Shown piece by piece: positions 1 through 10,915 of a stretch of 64,000 nucleotides of DNA. A model generated the notes under the pieces. It did no database searches. It was given only the letters and a program-made list of their open reading frames with translations, and had not been told where the DNA came from. Numbering within the stretch: the stretch's first letter is position 1; every line of letters begins with the position of its first letter. The DNA is from Tridacna crocea (taxonomy: Eukaryota; Mollusca; Bivalvia; Cardiida; Cardiidae), in the NCBI GenBank assembly GCA_943736015.1, contig OX031071.1, positions 9,334,119 to 9,398,118 on the forward strand, written 5' to 3'. The position numbers and the translations under genes were made by a program.

Positions 1-204
1 TCACATCATAATTATAGCATCTTAGATAGTTGTAGATCAAATGATCAGATTGCACACTTCTCGAGTAGTCTGATCATGGTCTGAACTGACCAGTGCAACA
101 CCTTAGAGGAGCATAAACTTAGATTTATTCTCATTTTTTTTCAGAAAATCCTGACAAAAATAGCACGTTTTTATTTGTTTGTGAAAATTCTTTTGAAATT
201 ACAT

Positions 205-440
205 GTAGGTTCAAAATTACCAAATTGATATCAAAAACTGGATATGAATGGACCAAAGTGGGTAGGATATGACCAAAATAAAAAGAATATGTGGTTACGA
301 AATGACCAAAATAGTGCGAAATAACCTAATTACGAAATGACTTGAAGTCGAGTAAACAATATGGCTGCCTCCATAGGTACTTTTCAAAACCGAATAAAAA
401 TATAGTGCCGCCGCTCATGCGGCGCCAAAATGAAAATTAC
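205..440. repeat. Dispersed repeat, inverted copy at 53,640-53,890
   Basis: Holds tacgaaatgaccaaaatag and gtaaacaatatggctgcctc; the complement of these blocks occurs at 53,640-53,890. Family unknown. Confidence 0.6.
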
Positions 441-574
441 TTGTTTGTAAATCGAAGGAGAACATCCAGGGAAGAAATATTAACCATAATCCTGCTAAAT
501 AACTAAAATCTAATTTTCAAATCGATTGTAAAAATCCAAATATTGCTTTTTCCAAGTTATGTTTTGAGAAATAA

Positions 575-690
575 GATCTCCACTCCATATCGGACAGTGT
601 GGATCCAAGATCAGACTGCGCGTTCTGTGCAGTCTGATCTTGATCTACACTGTCCGCAAAAGGTCAGTAAGTCGCGCTTAGCAGCCTAGG
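575..690. repeat. AGATCAGACTGC hairpin repeat
   Basis: Contains gatcagactgcgcgttctgt, then gcagtctgatcttgatctac. Related copies are near 25-110, 12,370-12,450, 19,670-19,810, 29,310-29,385 and 50,620-50,735; the last ends in AAGGGTTAA, which suggests another TTAA-type MITE. Confidence 0.55.
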
Positions 691-831
691 GATTAATTTT
701 TTGAATGATATAGAAATAAAAAGCGCTACAGGAGCAGTGGCTGTGCAGAAGCTATTTCGTCTCTTTAGCAATGTTTTCTACAGCTGTCGGCTGGGGTGGG
801 ATCAAAGCACATTTCTTTGTATAAACACATC

Positions 832-1052
832 ACCACACAATCCCTAATTTTGACGACCCTGAGAAAGAAGTCTTTATAAAACATTGTGGGAAGTGGAAAA
901 AATGCGGGTAACCAGCATTTTTCTCCTTTTCCCACAATGTTTTCTATCCTTTCACAAAACAAATTTCAAATCTTCAGTCTCTTTTATTTTGTCGTCTGCA
1001 AATGCTTTCAATTTGGACAAGCCAAAAATTTTGTCGTTTGGTAATGAGTTAA
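832..1052. mobile_element. TTAACCC MITE, left end truncated
   Basis: Carries cacaatccctaattttgacg, the aacattgtgggaa...cccacaatgtt hairpin and the right end tcgtttggtaatgagttaa. The left TTAACCC end is missing. Confidence 0.6.
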
Positions 1053-1330
1053 ACGGGTTTAGGCATCATTCGATGTTATTTATTTTTTCTATTCCAGCAA
1101 TCGACGTCACAACCAACACCACAAACTCCAGCACCGGGGGAAAGTAACAAAGAGCATTTTACCTACATACGATCGATGTGCTAAGCAATTGATTCTAAGA
1201 AAATGTCAAAGACATTTAAAACAATAAAATTTGTTTCAAACATCACCTTTTCTCTGTCTCATGTGTTACGGGAGACCACTCCTTCATGCATGGCTTCGTC
1301 CCGATTTAAATACAACACCTAACAACTGTG

Positions 1331-1560
1331 TTGGAGAGGTATCTCTTTAACTCAGTGGTTAAGGTATTGGCTTTTCGTCCGAGCGTTCTCAGGTTCGAAT
1401 CCTGCCCGAACCCTTTTCTGCCTTGCATTTGTTCATTTGTTTCTCTGTTACGGACTTTGATCGTAAGATTGGGGCTCGTCCGTTTCCCTTTGGGTAGCTC
1501 CGTTTACATGACTACACTATCAACACAACATCCAGAAAGGCGGCGTCGTACAAGATTAAC
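1331..1560 (+). mobile_element. tRNA-derived SINE
   Basis: Head at 1338-1411 has an A box (taactcagtggttaagg) and a B box (ggttcgaatcc). The tRNA stems do not pair well enough for a working tRNA. The unrelated body after it, and its approximate 3' end, are inferred. Confidence 0.55.
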
Positions 1561-1596
1561 ATCAAGATTATGCACCAAGATGCACGTTTTAGCATG

Positions 1597-1656
1597 TATT
1601 ACCAGAAAATTACATAAAAAAGGAAAGTGTCGTCCCGGGTAAGCCTGTGCCCAGAC
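1597..1656. mobile_element. Fragment of a TGCAACACG MITE
   Basis: Matches the inner part of the family on the opposite strand (agaaaattacataaaaaagg, then aaagtgtcgtcccgggtaag). It stops where the 48-bp tandem array starts. Confidence 0.5.
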
Positions 1657-2106
1657 GGTCATTTCTCTACGTAGAATAATGACCCGGGTCATTTTGTAGG
1701 GGAGGGTCATTTCTCTACGTAGAATAATGACCCGGGTCATTTTGTAGGGGAGGGTCATTTCTCCACGTAGAATAATGACCCGGGTTACTTTGTACGGGAG
1801 GGTCATTTCTCTACGTAGAATAATGACCCGGGTCATTTTGTAGGGGAGGGTCATTTCTCTACGTAGAATAATGACCCGGGTCATTTTGTAGGGGAGGGTC
1901 ATTTCTCTACGTAGAATAATGACCCGGGTCATTTTGTAGGGGAGGGTCATTTCTCCACGTAGAATAATGACCCGGGTCATTTTGTAGGGGAGGGTCATTT
2001 CTCTACGTAGAATAATGACCCGGGTCATTTTGTAGGGGAGGGTCATTTCTCTACGTAGAATAATGACCCGGGTCATTTTGCAGAGGAGGGTCGTTTCTCT
2101 GCATTA
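1657..2106. repeat. 48-bp palindromic minisatellite, about 9.3 units
   Basis: Units start at 1657, 1705, 1753 and so on to 2089. Each holds the 16-bp palindrome AATGACCCGGGTCATT and the sequence CTACGTAG. The array ends with TTTCTCTGCATTA, which is exactly the end of the foldback element at 6,281-6,507. The long open frame across it on the minus strand (16-residue repeats) is a by-product of the 48-bp period. Confidence 0.85.
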
Positions 2107-2110
2107 CATC

Positions 2111-2353
2111 TGCAACACGTGAACAGGGACATTCGGACATTTGCGTAAAGGATTAGCCTGCGCAGTCCGAGCAGGCTAATCCAGGACGACACTTTCCGTT
2201 TTTATGTAACTTTCTGGTTTGCGCAATTTTACCGTAGAACAAAGTCTATATAGTCGTAAAGTGCCGTCTCGGGTTAGCCTGCGCGGACTGTGCTGGTTGA
2301 TCCGAGACGACACTTAACGCAGATGTCCGAATGCCCCCTTTTAGCGTGTTGCA
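2111..2353. mobile_element. TGCAACACG MITE, copy 1
   Basis: Inverted ends TGCAACACG and CGTGTTGCA. Each half carries a hairpin of the type GATTAGCCTGCGCAGTCCG, and a segment like gacattcggacatttgcg follows each end. Two further copies are at 8,429-8,681 and 22,258-22,511. Confidence 0.75.
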
Positions 2354-2598
2354 ATGATTGTACGATGTTTAAACTCGTTTTCAACGTTATTACATTATTT
2401 CAAATATATCGCAGTGGCGAGAGCACCTAACTATGCTTTCCTGAAATCTCTTTTACCAGTTCTCGGAACAATTTTCTTTCCAAGCCACTGGCTGCTCTCC
2501 CACTTAGCCATCGTCGAAACAATGGTCAGCGGTGAGAGAGGAATGAATCATGTCGCAGTGACTATCATCAATCCTTGAACCCCGAGCAAGGGTTCGGC

Positions 2599-2829
2599 TT
2601 ACCCTTTACCAAACAATCCCTGGTTTTTACGACCTGGACGGAGAAGCCTTCTGAAAACTTTGTAGGAAATGGAGAAAATGCTGGTAACCAGCATTTTCTC
2701 CTTTTCCCACAATGATTTCTACTATTCTAAAGTTAGTTTTCAATTTTTGAATCACATTGATTTTGTAGTCTGCATATTATGCATTCAATTTGGACAAGTC
2801 TATAATTCTGTCGATAGGTAAAGAGTTAA
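2599..2829. mobile_element. TTAACCC MITE (piggyBac-like ends)
   Basis: TTACCCTTTACCAAACAATC at the left, GGTAAAGAGTTAA at the right. The central hairpin is AAAATGCTGGTAACCAGCAT flanked by gaaaatgg and ctccttttcccac. This is the commonest family in the window. Confidence 0.7.
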
Positions 2830-3040
2830 CCCTTTATTCCATAGATACTCATTTCTACACATTGCTTGTAGGAGCCTTTGGAAAACATTGTGGCAAAAGG
2901 TGAAATTGCTCGTGACGAGCAATTTCACCTTTTGTCACAATGTTTTCTATGCTATCAAAAGGTGTCATATACACATAAGAAACAGCTTCTCTTTGCTGTT
3001 TTTTAGGGTCATGGAAATGCCTTATGGGGTAAAGGGTTAA
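2826..3040. mobile_element. TTAACCC MITE (piggyBac-like ends)
   Basis: Begins TTAACCCTTTA and ends GGGTAAAGGGTTAA. The centre is a long hairpin of aacattgtggcaaaaggtg, then aaattgctcg, and its mirror image. It shares its first TTAA with the element ending at 2,829. Confidence 0.7.
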
Positions 3041-3565
3041 CTAATCAGTTTACTATCTATGTTTCTATAAGGGTGTTTTCAAAGATGACTGATGCCAAAT
3101 TGTTCAAGGGGGGTGGGGGGGGGGTAGTGAATGAATCCTTATACCACGTAACATCATCTTCAACCGAATTTTTTTTCACCAAAACAAAAAGCTTAAATTT
3201 TGATAAGAGCGGGATAAACAGTGACAAAAAAACGTTGCGAGAAACAAAAAAGTCCAAACTGAAAATATTTATACATTCGAAATCCTGCATCACCCTGATT
3301 CTTTGTATAATCGTAGAGTCACATCGTAGGAAATGGCATTTTTAACACAAGGGAGTCGATTTTTATGTGGATTAATAGCTTTGTCTATTTAAACTTAGGG
3401 TAAGTGGAGGCTTGAAATACGAATAAATACGCCATACGTCATGCACCTTAAAATTGTTCTGTTTTTTTTTTTCGTTTCGTTCCTGTTTCCTATTGATTCG
3501 TACTTACTTTTGGGTTTGGAAGGGTGATACGCTCATACAGGTTTGCTTTAAAGTTGATTTCTCTT

Positions 3566-3608
<43 letters not shown>

Positions 3609-4265
3609 TGTTTTTCTCAAACACTGCTGGTGGTGTTCAACAATCCTAGGTTTGATGTTTCAGTGTAAGTTTGTTTAATCTGCCCGTCTAGTATGCATGC
3701 TGTCTGTCTGTCTGTTTTTAACCAACGTCCTATCAGTGATCAAATCAGATGATGTCTGCTTGAAAAACAATGGCTTTTCCATCGATCAAGTTCAAAGGCC
3801 TGATTTTCAAATTTGTGAAGGAAAGATATCCCAACTTTTTTTTCTTTTTTCAGTTCAATTTAAATGAAGATACGCTGGGCATTGTTTCTAAGATAATCAT
3901 GTTGAAAGGTGGGTAGCCAGTAGCTTAGAGAAGAATATTAGCCAAAGCAGTGGTGAAAGAAAATCCTTTATTTCATGCTTTCCGGTAGGATATCGAGAAA
4001 TAGCGGTGAAAATATTTTTCGATGTTACCAGTGAAAATACCGATTTTCATATTCTAGTTTCCCAGGTAAAATGCGCGTGACTCACAACCAGATGGAAATA
4101 TGAGGTCATTTACCTTATATTTCTCGCGCTTGGCGTAATATTGTAATGCGGAGGGGGCACGCCACGGGGAATAACTGAAAAGAACTGTACTGATCAATGA
4201 AAAATCCCAAAGCTGACACCCGGTTCAGAAATACCAACAGCAAATCTCAGATACTCTTTTGTTTT
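3041..4265. other. Gene-free upstream region of the LPMO
   Basis: AT-rich with G, T and CT runs; no coding exon recognised. A non-coding first exon and promoter of the LPMO may lie here, since the acceptor before the ATG implies an upstream exon, but no core promoter element is clear. Confidence 0.5.
3559..3607. repeat. (CT)n microsatellite
   Basis: A near-pure CT run of about 45 bp. Other simple repeats: (CA)n at 52,615-52,656; a purine tract at 33,770-33,870; a G-rich run at 3,108-3,126. Confidence 0.9.
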
Positions 4266-4272
4266 CAGTACG

Positions 4273-4428
4273 ATGCTTTTCACTTGCTTACTCCTGGTCT
4301 CCTTGACAATGGAATGTGAAGGTCATGGCCGTATGATAGAGCCACCACAGAGGTCATCACTATGGAGATTTGGATTTAACGCGCCAGTTAACACAGACGA
4401 TCATTCCATTAATTGCGGAGGAATGGGT
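4273..4428 (+). CDS. AA15 LPMO coding exon 1 (signal peptide, catalytic N-terminal His)
   Basis: Encodes 52 residues from ATG to ...NCGGMG. The donor at 4429 reads gtaagc. A competing GT two bases earlier (4427) would shift the frame into exon 2, so 4428 is chosen because exon 2 begins in phase 0. Confidence 0.88.
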
Positions 4429-7400
4429 GTAAGCACTATTTCATGATTTAGATGTATTTGGGTACTACTTTGCGAAAACAGGAGTCAGTCGTCTTGGTGA
4501 CGGATTACATAAAGCGAGTAATTAGATAATTTTGATGTATAAAATCTAAATTACTAAAGTATGAGGTAAACTGGTTCTTTGGCATGAAAAAAATGATCAA
4601 CAACAAAACTTAGCCAGCGTAGACTGACCTGCTCCGAAACTTTTGCAGATGAATAAACCTCCCGTTAGAGGGAATATTTGTTTTACATCGACTGTATTGG
4701 CGCCTTTATGTGGCTAGTTCATCTAGTTGATTTAACATCACAATATCCTACTTGCAATCGGTTCATTTTTATTAGCTCACCTGAGCACAAAGTGCTAAAG
4801 GTGAGCTATTGTGGTAGCCCTATGTCCGGCGTCCGTCGTCCATCAACAATTTCTTTAAACATCTTCTTCTCCTAAACAACTGGCCAATCTTGATGAAACT
4901 TGGCAGGGATGTTCCTTGGGTGAAGCTCTACCAAAATTGTTCAAAGAATTGAATTCCACCCATAACTCTTGTTGCCATGGCAACAAAAAGGAAAAAAATA
5001 CAAAATCTTTGACAATCTTCTTCTCTGAAACTAGAAGGCGAAGAGCTTTGATATTTGGTATGTGGCATCTCCTAGTAGACTTCTACCAAGTACACTGTAT
5101 GTTCAAATTATGTCCCTGGGGTCAAAACTGGCCCCATAGGAACAAAAAAGGAAACGTTTAAAAATCTTCTTCTCTAAAACTTGAAGGCGCAGAGCTTTGA
5201 TATGTAGTATGTAGCATCTCCTAGTAGTCCTCTACCAAATTTATTCAAATGATGCCCCTAGGGTGAAAACTGGCCCCACCCCGGGGGTCACAAGTTTGAG
5301 CATAGGAACAAAGAAGGAAAACTTTTAAAATCTTCCCCTCTGAAATTTGAAGGCGTAGAGCTTTGATATTTGGTATGTAGCATCTCCTAGTGGACCTCTA
5401 CTAAGTTTGTTCACATGATGCCCCTGGTGTCAAAACTGGCCCCACCCGGGGGGTAAAAAGTTCAAACATAGGAACAAAGAATGAAAACTTTAATATTCTT
5501 CCTCTCATAAACTAAAAGGCGTAGAGCTTTCATATTTGGTATTTTCATATTTAGCATCTCCAAGTGGACCTCTACCAAGTTTGTTCATATGATGCCATTG
5601 GGGTCTAAACTGGCCTTGCCCAAGGGGTCATAAGTTCGAAAACAGGAACAAAGAAGAAAAACTGTTAAAAATTTTCTCTCTGAAACTTGATGGCATAGAG
5701 CTTTGATATTTGGTATTTAGCATCTTCTAGTGGACCTCTACCAAGTTTGTTCCTTTGATGCCCCTTGGGTCAGAACTGGCCCTGTCCTGGGGGTCACAAG
5801 TTCAGACATTGGAACAAAGAAAGAAAATTGTAAAATTCTTCTTCTCTAAAATAAGAAGCCATAGAGTTTTGATATTTGGTATGTAGCAATTCCTAGTGGA
5901 CCTCTACCAAGTTTGTTCATATTATGCCCTTGGGGTCAAAACTGGCCCTGCTCGGGGGTCACAGGTTCGTTTAAGGTTCATCACATAAACATAAGGGAAA
6001 TAAAGCTATAGTCTCAGGTGAGCGCTCCAGGACCAATGGCCCTCTTGTTTCGTATATTCTGGCTTTTTTCATTTTTTACCAGGCGATGATGTTTTTAACC
6101 GCCTACATTGAAAGTTTTTACTTATGGTAGCGCAAATGGGCTAAGTTGCTTCATGGAAAACATTGTATAGAAGGAAAAAAATGCTGGTTAACTACAATGT
6201 TTTTAAAATTAAAGTTCTTCGGGATTGTGTGGAATATTCTCGGTGGTTAAGACAGCAAGATCTGTTGTCAAGTGTCGGTGTAATGCAGAGAAATGACCCT
6301 GGCTACAAAATGACCCATGTGTCATTTCACTACGTAGAGGAATCACCCGGGTCATTATTCTACGTAGAGAAATGACCCCAGACCGTAAAAAAGGACAGTC
6401 TGGGGTCATTTCTCTACGTAGAATAATGACCCGGGTTATTCCTCTACGTAGTAAAATGACCCACGGGCCATTTTGTAGAGGGGGGGGGGGGTAATTTCTC
6501 TGCATTATATCGTCCTTGTGGAATAGTTTATTTATTTATTTGATAATCTTGATTCTCCTCCGATAGGTTTTGTATTCACCAATGAATAAAGGAAGGTGTG
6601 GTGTTTGTGGAGACAGATTTGACATGCCGCAGCCACGCGAAAACGAGGCTGGTGGGAAATATGGTCTTGGCATCATTTCCCGCAATTACAAAGAAGGACA
6701 GATCATTAAAGTGTTACTAGGTAAGACACCATTACAATACTTACACGATGTCTACACTCAATTACCAAATGCCATTCTGCCATTTTGAATTCTGACCCTT
6801 GCAAAGCAGGACAAATTTCAATTCTCACCCTGGCAAAACAGGACAATTCAAATGTTCGTGCTCACAAAAAGAACAATTTTCAATTCTCGCCCTGGCAAGA
6901 CAGGAAAGTTGCCAGTTTCTGTCCTTGCAAAACAGGTTGACTGGAAAATTTTCGCACTTTTGTTAGTCTTGGAAACCCAAAATAAACTCGCCGAATTTAT
7001 TTTATCTACTAGATAGCAAAGCTTTAGACTCGTCTAAATTCAAAGCACATAGACGACAATTCGATTGTGTCAGATGACTTTGTCTTTTCTCTTTTTAAAA
7101 ACATTTTCTCTGGCCAAAAAAATAAAAGACATCATAATTCTCTAATCAGCTTTTTTTTCGTTTCTGCCATTTAAAACAAAATTCGCATTTTGTGTATTTC
7201 AAACACAGAAATCACAGTGGCACATGGAGGCTGGTCTGAGTTTAAGTTATGTCCGAATAATGATATACATCGGGTTGTGACGCAAGAGTGCCTGGACAAG
7301 CACCAGCTGAAGATAACCGGAAGTGGAAGAAGGTTTTACCATCCCCGTGTGACGGGTATCGTGCCTGTGTATGTAGAATTGCCCCGGGGTCTCACGTGTT

Positions 7401-10400
7401 CACAATGTGTCCTTCAGTGGCGATGGAAAACAGGTATTCGTTCTTAAATGATTGTTCAACCCTTTACCAAACAGTTCCGACTTCTAACGACCCTCAAAAA
7501 GCTTTTAAAAACATTGTGGGAAAAGGAGAAAATGCTGGTTACCAGCATTTTCTCCTTTTCCCACAATGATTTCAACCCTTCCAAAGTTAAAATTCAATTT
7601 TCGATTCACATTAACTTTGTCGTCTGCAAATGCTTTCAGTTTGGACAAATCCAAATTTTTTGTCCTTTGGTAAAGAGAAAAATGGCATTTAAACTATTTA
7701 CTACACGACAAAAATTAAAGTTTGTCCACATTCAAAGCATTAGCAGATGACAAATCAAAGTTGTTGGCTCATATGATTAAAATCACTTTTGAGTAGAAAA
7801 CATTGTGGGAAAAGAGTGAAAGCTGATTATCAGCATATCCTCCTCTTCCAACTATGCTCTAAAAACTTTTTTTGTTGTTTAGGGTCGTTAAAACCCGGGA
7901 TTGTAGGCTACTTTAAAAAATGTTAAGTAATACCAAAGCAATAACTGACGTATTCAAGTGTTCCAGTTTATGTGTTACATGTTCTAAGCTTCACTATGCT
8001 TGACCTAGATCCCCCACACGGCACAGACATAGAACAACACAAATGAGGAACGAACCTAGATCTCAAAATCTCTTGAACAAGAAATAATCATCTTGACTTC
8101 TTAGCCACTCAAAACTCCTCCGAAAACCCATTATAATGCACGTTTTTTGAAAACAATCGCTACAATTTCAATGAATGTCGGGGTAGATGAATACATATGA
8201 AGACATTGCAACCGGAAAATTTTCTCAAATAGAACAATTTCTCCTCTCGCCATATTGTTTTCAAAAGAGGAATGACGCAACGTCAAGCAAAACACAAAAA
8301 GTAATCTTCCTTGGGAATTAAGACACTTAATTCAACAAAGACTGTCGTAAAAATATCACTTACACGTAAAAACAGAACGAGGACGAATCTCACTAGTACA
8401 TGACAAAAGAACTGGCATATAATTGGAGTGCAACACGCGAAAAGGTGCATTCGGACATTTGCGTAAAGTGTCGTCACGGATTAGCCTGCGCAGTCCGCGC
8501 AGGCTAATCCGAGACGGCACTTTACGACTACATTAGATTTTGTGCTACAGTAGACTTGCGTAAAACAGAAAATTGCATAAAATCGGAAAGTGTCATTTCG
8601 GATTAGCCTGTGCGGACTGCACACGCTGATCAAAGACGACATTTTACGCAATTGTCCGAATGACCCTTTTTGCGTGTTGCACTCCATATCATCTTCGCTG
8701 GTCAAATGACGATCACTTCGTTGCTGTGCTGAACAGATTGCCATCCTTGGCTAACGAACATAGGCTTAAACGTGAAAACGTGATCTCTGTTTCTCATGGA
8801 GTTGCTAAAAAGGCGAGAGTGTGCATTACCCAATGCTGTCATTTTAGTCTTTTCTTTCTCGTCTCCTGTAGTGTTGGTGTGATTTTCTCCGAAAGTATTA
8901 TTGTTAATGGACACCTCTCTATCTTCTTTTTCGGCTTTGGAGGTAGTGGGGGAGTTTTGGGCCAATCTTCTTCTCAATATCATAGGAGAAAGGCATGTTC
9001 ACCAATAAATGCAACACCTCCGAACCCATTCGAAACAAAAAAGGACTGTTACTAGTACATGCAAAAATAACTGGCCCAGAACTTCGCTAGTCAAGTGTAT
9101 TTGCATCTTCGCGAGCCAAGTTTACGATCACTATGTGGATCTTACCTTGGCCGATTTCGAGATTCCTGCGACGCGCCCTCTATTGGATGCTGGTAATTAC
9201 CCCCATTTACATCATATTTCTAAAAGCAAATGAAATATCGTTTTACAAACCGCTTACGAATACACATGAAGCGGTAAGTACTAAGCAGACATCCACGTGG
9301 GTTTCCATGTTTACTTTCTACTTGAAAGGTAGAGACCTTGTTCTATTTTTATCAAAGATGAAATGCTACGAGTGATTTCATTCGTTGCAGCTAGAGCTGG
9401 CTGCATCCAATGAAAAAGCGTATCGGGTGAATGTAAAAATCAAGCTCGATCCGCCGAGGCTAGAGTAGCGTAGTGAATCGCCAGCCTTGGCTTGGTGTAC
9501 ATTCATGTATTTGACGACCACTTCGTTGCTGTACTGTTAAGATTGTAACCCTTGGTGAACGAACATGGGCCTAAACGTGTGAATGCCCTTTATTTCTCAA
9601 TGTATTGCAAAAGGAGTGATTGTTCATTCTTCAGTGCTGTCATTTTAGTCGATTCACCGTGTCCTGTACTGTTGGTGAGATATTCTTCAAAATAATATTC
9701 TTGATGGAAACCTGTCTGTCTTTCGGTGTGGCTTTAGAGGCGGCTGAGGGAGTTTGGGTCGTTCTCCTGAATATCAAAGAGGAAGGGCATGTTCCCTGAT
9801 GCAACCCCTCCATCTTGTACCACACTGTACACTCTTACCGTTTATTAGAAGACCAAAAAGTTTGCTAGAATTTATTGGAAGCTTTCGCAGACGAAATATT
9901 CTATCGGCTGATGCAATGGGTAGAAACTCTTTGAACAAGTAGAAAAAATGTATGATAAGGAAAAATTGCTGTATACTGTTCCTTTTCCCGTCACTTTTTT
10001 GAAATTTTTCATACTCTTGGTTGTTAAAACGTGAGGTTGATTGGTAGAGAGACACAACTCTTTTTTTTTTTTCTTCTTTTTTTTTCAGATTCGAGCAATA
10101 GGTGTAACACCATAACTAAAGAAAACTGCTGCGAGGGGTGTGGTATTCAGGAAGAATTTGTAAACTGTGCCGATATGAGCGTTGAGCCCTCAATACTAAC
10201 TCAGATTTTCAACCAGTCAGCTAATTTAAGTCCCTTACTTCCGGATCAGTTTATCCCTATCATCGCTAAACAACCGGAAACACCTGCGCCAACTGTCAAG
10301 GACGTATTTAACGTCACAGGCTACGTACCATTAGGTTTATCAGATATAACAACCCGCATAGCAACATGCATGGCAACACCCGTTTGGAAACGTTTTCTAG

Positions 10401-10489
10401 GCTCAGAGCTGGCAAATATGTGGTGCCAGTATTATTGTGATAAACCTAAATGTCCTCTTTACCTTTGTACACCGAACTGTCAAGTATGA
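4273..10489 (+). CDS. AA15 family lytic polysaccharide monooxygenase, 4 coding exons, complete
   Basis: Predicted secreted copper enzyme that oxidatively cleaves chitin or cellulose. Coding exons are 4273-4428, 6567-6720, 7209-7433 and 10089-10489. All junctions are GT-AG and phases agree, giving about 311 residues. Residues 1-17 (MLFTCLLLVSLTMECEG) are a signal peptide; cleavage exposes His18 in HGRMIEPPQRSSLWR, the usual N-terminal copper-brace start. NCGG and GRCGVCGD follow. The second copper histidine is probably the one in TVAHGGWSEFKLCP. CSQCVLQWRW and GCGIQEEFVNCADM match the late AA15 core. The last ~75 residues end in a Cys-rich tail (WCQYYCDKPKCPLYLCTPNC). The usual G-N-S-W-G-like stretch after the QW motif is not evident. 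A polypyrimidine tract and CAG lie just before the ATG (cag at 4266-4268), so a non-coding first exon further upstream is likely. AA15 membership is recognised from motifs; substrate is inferred. Confidence 0.88.
4773..6049 (-). repeat. Tandem-monomer element with hairpin ends, in LPMO intron 1
   Basis: Starts agctcacctgagcac...gtgctaaaggtgagct, a hairpin followed by a GTCCG-rich patch. About seven ~165-bp monomers follow (gtggacctctaccaagtttg, then gcccc-tggggtcaaaactgg). It ends in a short hairpin (ggaccaatggccctcttg). The element at 35,948-37,409 belongs to the same family in the opposite orientation. Confidence 0.75.
6281..6507. mobile_element. Foldback element related to the 48-bp array, in LPMO intron 1
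   Basis: Ends TAATGCAGAGAAATGACCC and GGGTAATTTCTCTGCATTA form a nearly full-length inverted repeat of 227 bp. The arms are built from the same ATGACCCGGGTCAT and CTACGTAG blocks as the array at 1,657-2,106. It contains a run of 14 G. Confidence 0.75.
6567..6720 (+). CDS. AA15 LPMO coding exon 2
   Basis: Acceptor ...ctccgatag before 6567, donor gtaaga at 6721. It encodes VLYSPMNKGRC, GVCGD, RFDMPQPRENEAGGKYG and IISRNYKEGQIIKVLL. The C-G-x-C-G-D and P-Q-P-R-x-N-E-x-G-G-K-Y motifs are typical of AA15. The exon ends with one base of a split codon. Confidence 0.9.
7209..7433 (+). CDS. AA15 LPMO coding exon 3 (second copper His)
   Basis: Acceptor cacag before 7209, donor gtattc at 7434. It encodes EITVAHGGWSEFKLCP near its start and CSQCVLQWRWKT at its end. 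The histidine in VAHGG aligns with the second copper ligand of AA15 enzymes, and C-x-x-C-V-L-Q-W is a core disulfide and strand motif. Confidence 0.9.
7457..7680. mobile_element. TTAACCC MITE in LPMO intron 3
   Basis: Left end caaccctttaccaaacag, central hairpin around gctggttaccagc, right end ttgtcctttggtaaagag. A second, more decayed copy follows at about 7,690-7,905. Confidence 0.65.
8391..9830. repeat. Tandem duplication inside LPMO intron 3
   Basis: Two direct copies of a block: gacgatcacttcgttgctgt at 8,707 and gacgaccacttcgttgctgt near 9,511, each running about 330 bp. A shared leader (ctagtacatg...aactggc) lies at 8,391 and 9,050. Copy 1 has gained the MITE at 8,429-8,681; copy 2 has gained about 370 bp at roughly 9,130-9,500. 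Confidence 0.6.
8429..8681. mobile_element. TGCAACACG MITE, copy 2, in LPMO intron 3
   Basis: Same inverted ends and internal CG-rich hairpins as the 2,111-2,353 copy. The palindrome runs on outside the core (ggag...ctcc), so the true inverted repeat may extend to an ATATGG-like end. Confidence 0.75.
10089..10489 (+). CDS. AA15 LPMO terminal coding exon with Cys-rich tail
   Basis: Preceded by a very long T-rich tract ending in cag (10086-10088); the stop TGA is at 10487-10489. It encodes CCEGCGIQEEFVNCADMSV, which closes the AA15 fold. About 100 further residues follow, with a WKRFLGSELANMWC segment and a final cluster of cysteines. The last part does not match a domain I can name. Confidence 0.88.
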
Positions 10490-10763
10490 AGTAAAACGTC
10501 ATTAATTTCCATTTTTGTTTTCTTTAAATCAAATGTTTTTCGCATTTCGTAATGAAGAACGATTAAATCGATAAAATTTATTTTCTGGGACAGAATCAGC
10601 TCTATCGTATATAATCTCACAGAATTCAGTGTTGTTGCCCAATTGCTAAATACTGGCGACTAGAGCCTTTCAAAACATACACTGGTTTATACCAGATACT
10701 CAAATGACTTCCATTTCGATGTGGCAGGGCATTCGACCTTTTCATGAAATTTCCTTTGATTAA

Positions 10764-10915
10764 GAAATAATCTTCTTTCTATCGTGATTTATCGTTCAAT
10801 AAACCACGGTTGTGAGTTATGAGGCATAATAAATAATCCACGAGGACGTTATTGTGCCTCATAACTCACAACGTGGTTTATTGAACGATAAACACGATAG
10901 AAAGAAGATTATTTC
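10764..10915. repeat. Long foldback, 3' of the LPMO gene
   Basis: Arms of about 65 bp (gaaataatcttctttctatc, then cgttcaataaaccac and tgagttatgaggcataat) around a ~20-bp loop. The AATAAA at 10,798 inside it is a possible polyadenylation signal for the LPMO. Confidence 0.85.

Noticed and set aside
1504-2076. 190-codon open frame with 16-residue repeats
   Set aside because: Translation of the 48-bp palindromic array; no start context and no relation to known proteins.
4421-4430. Alternative exon 1 donor at 4427
   Set aside because: It would put exon 2 out of frame; the donor at 4429 (gtaagc) is stronger and keeps phase 0.
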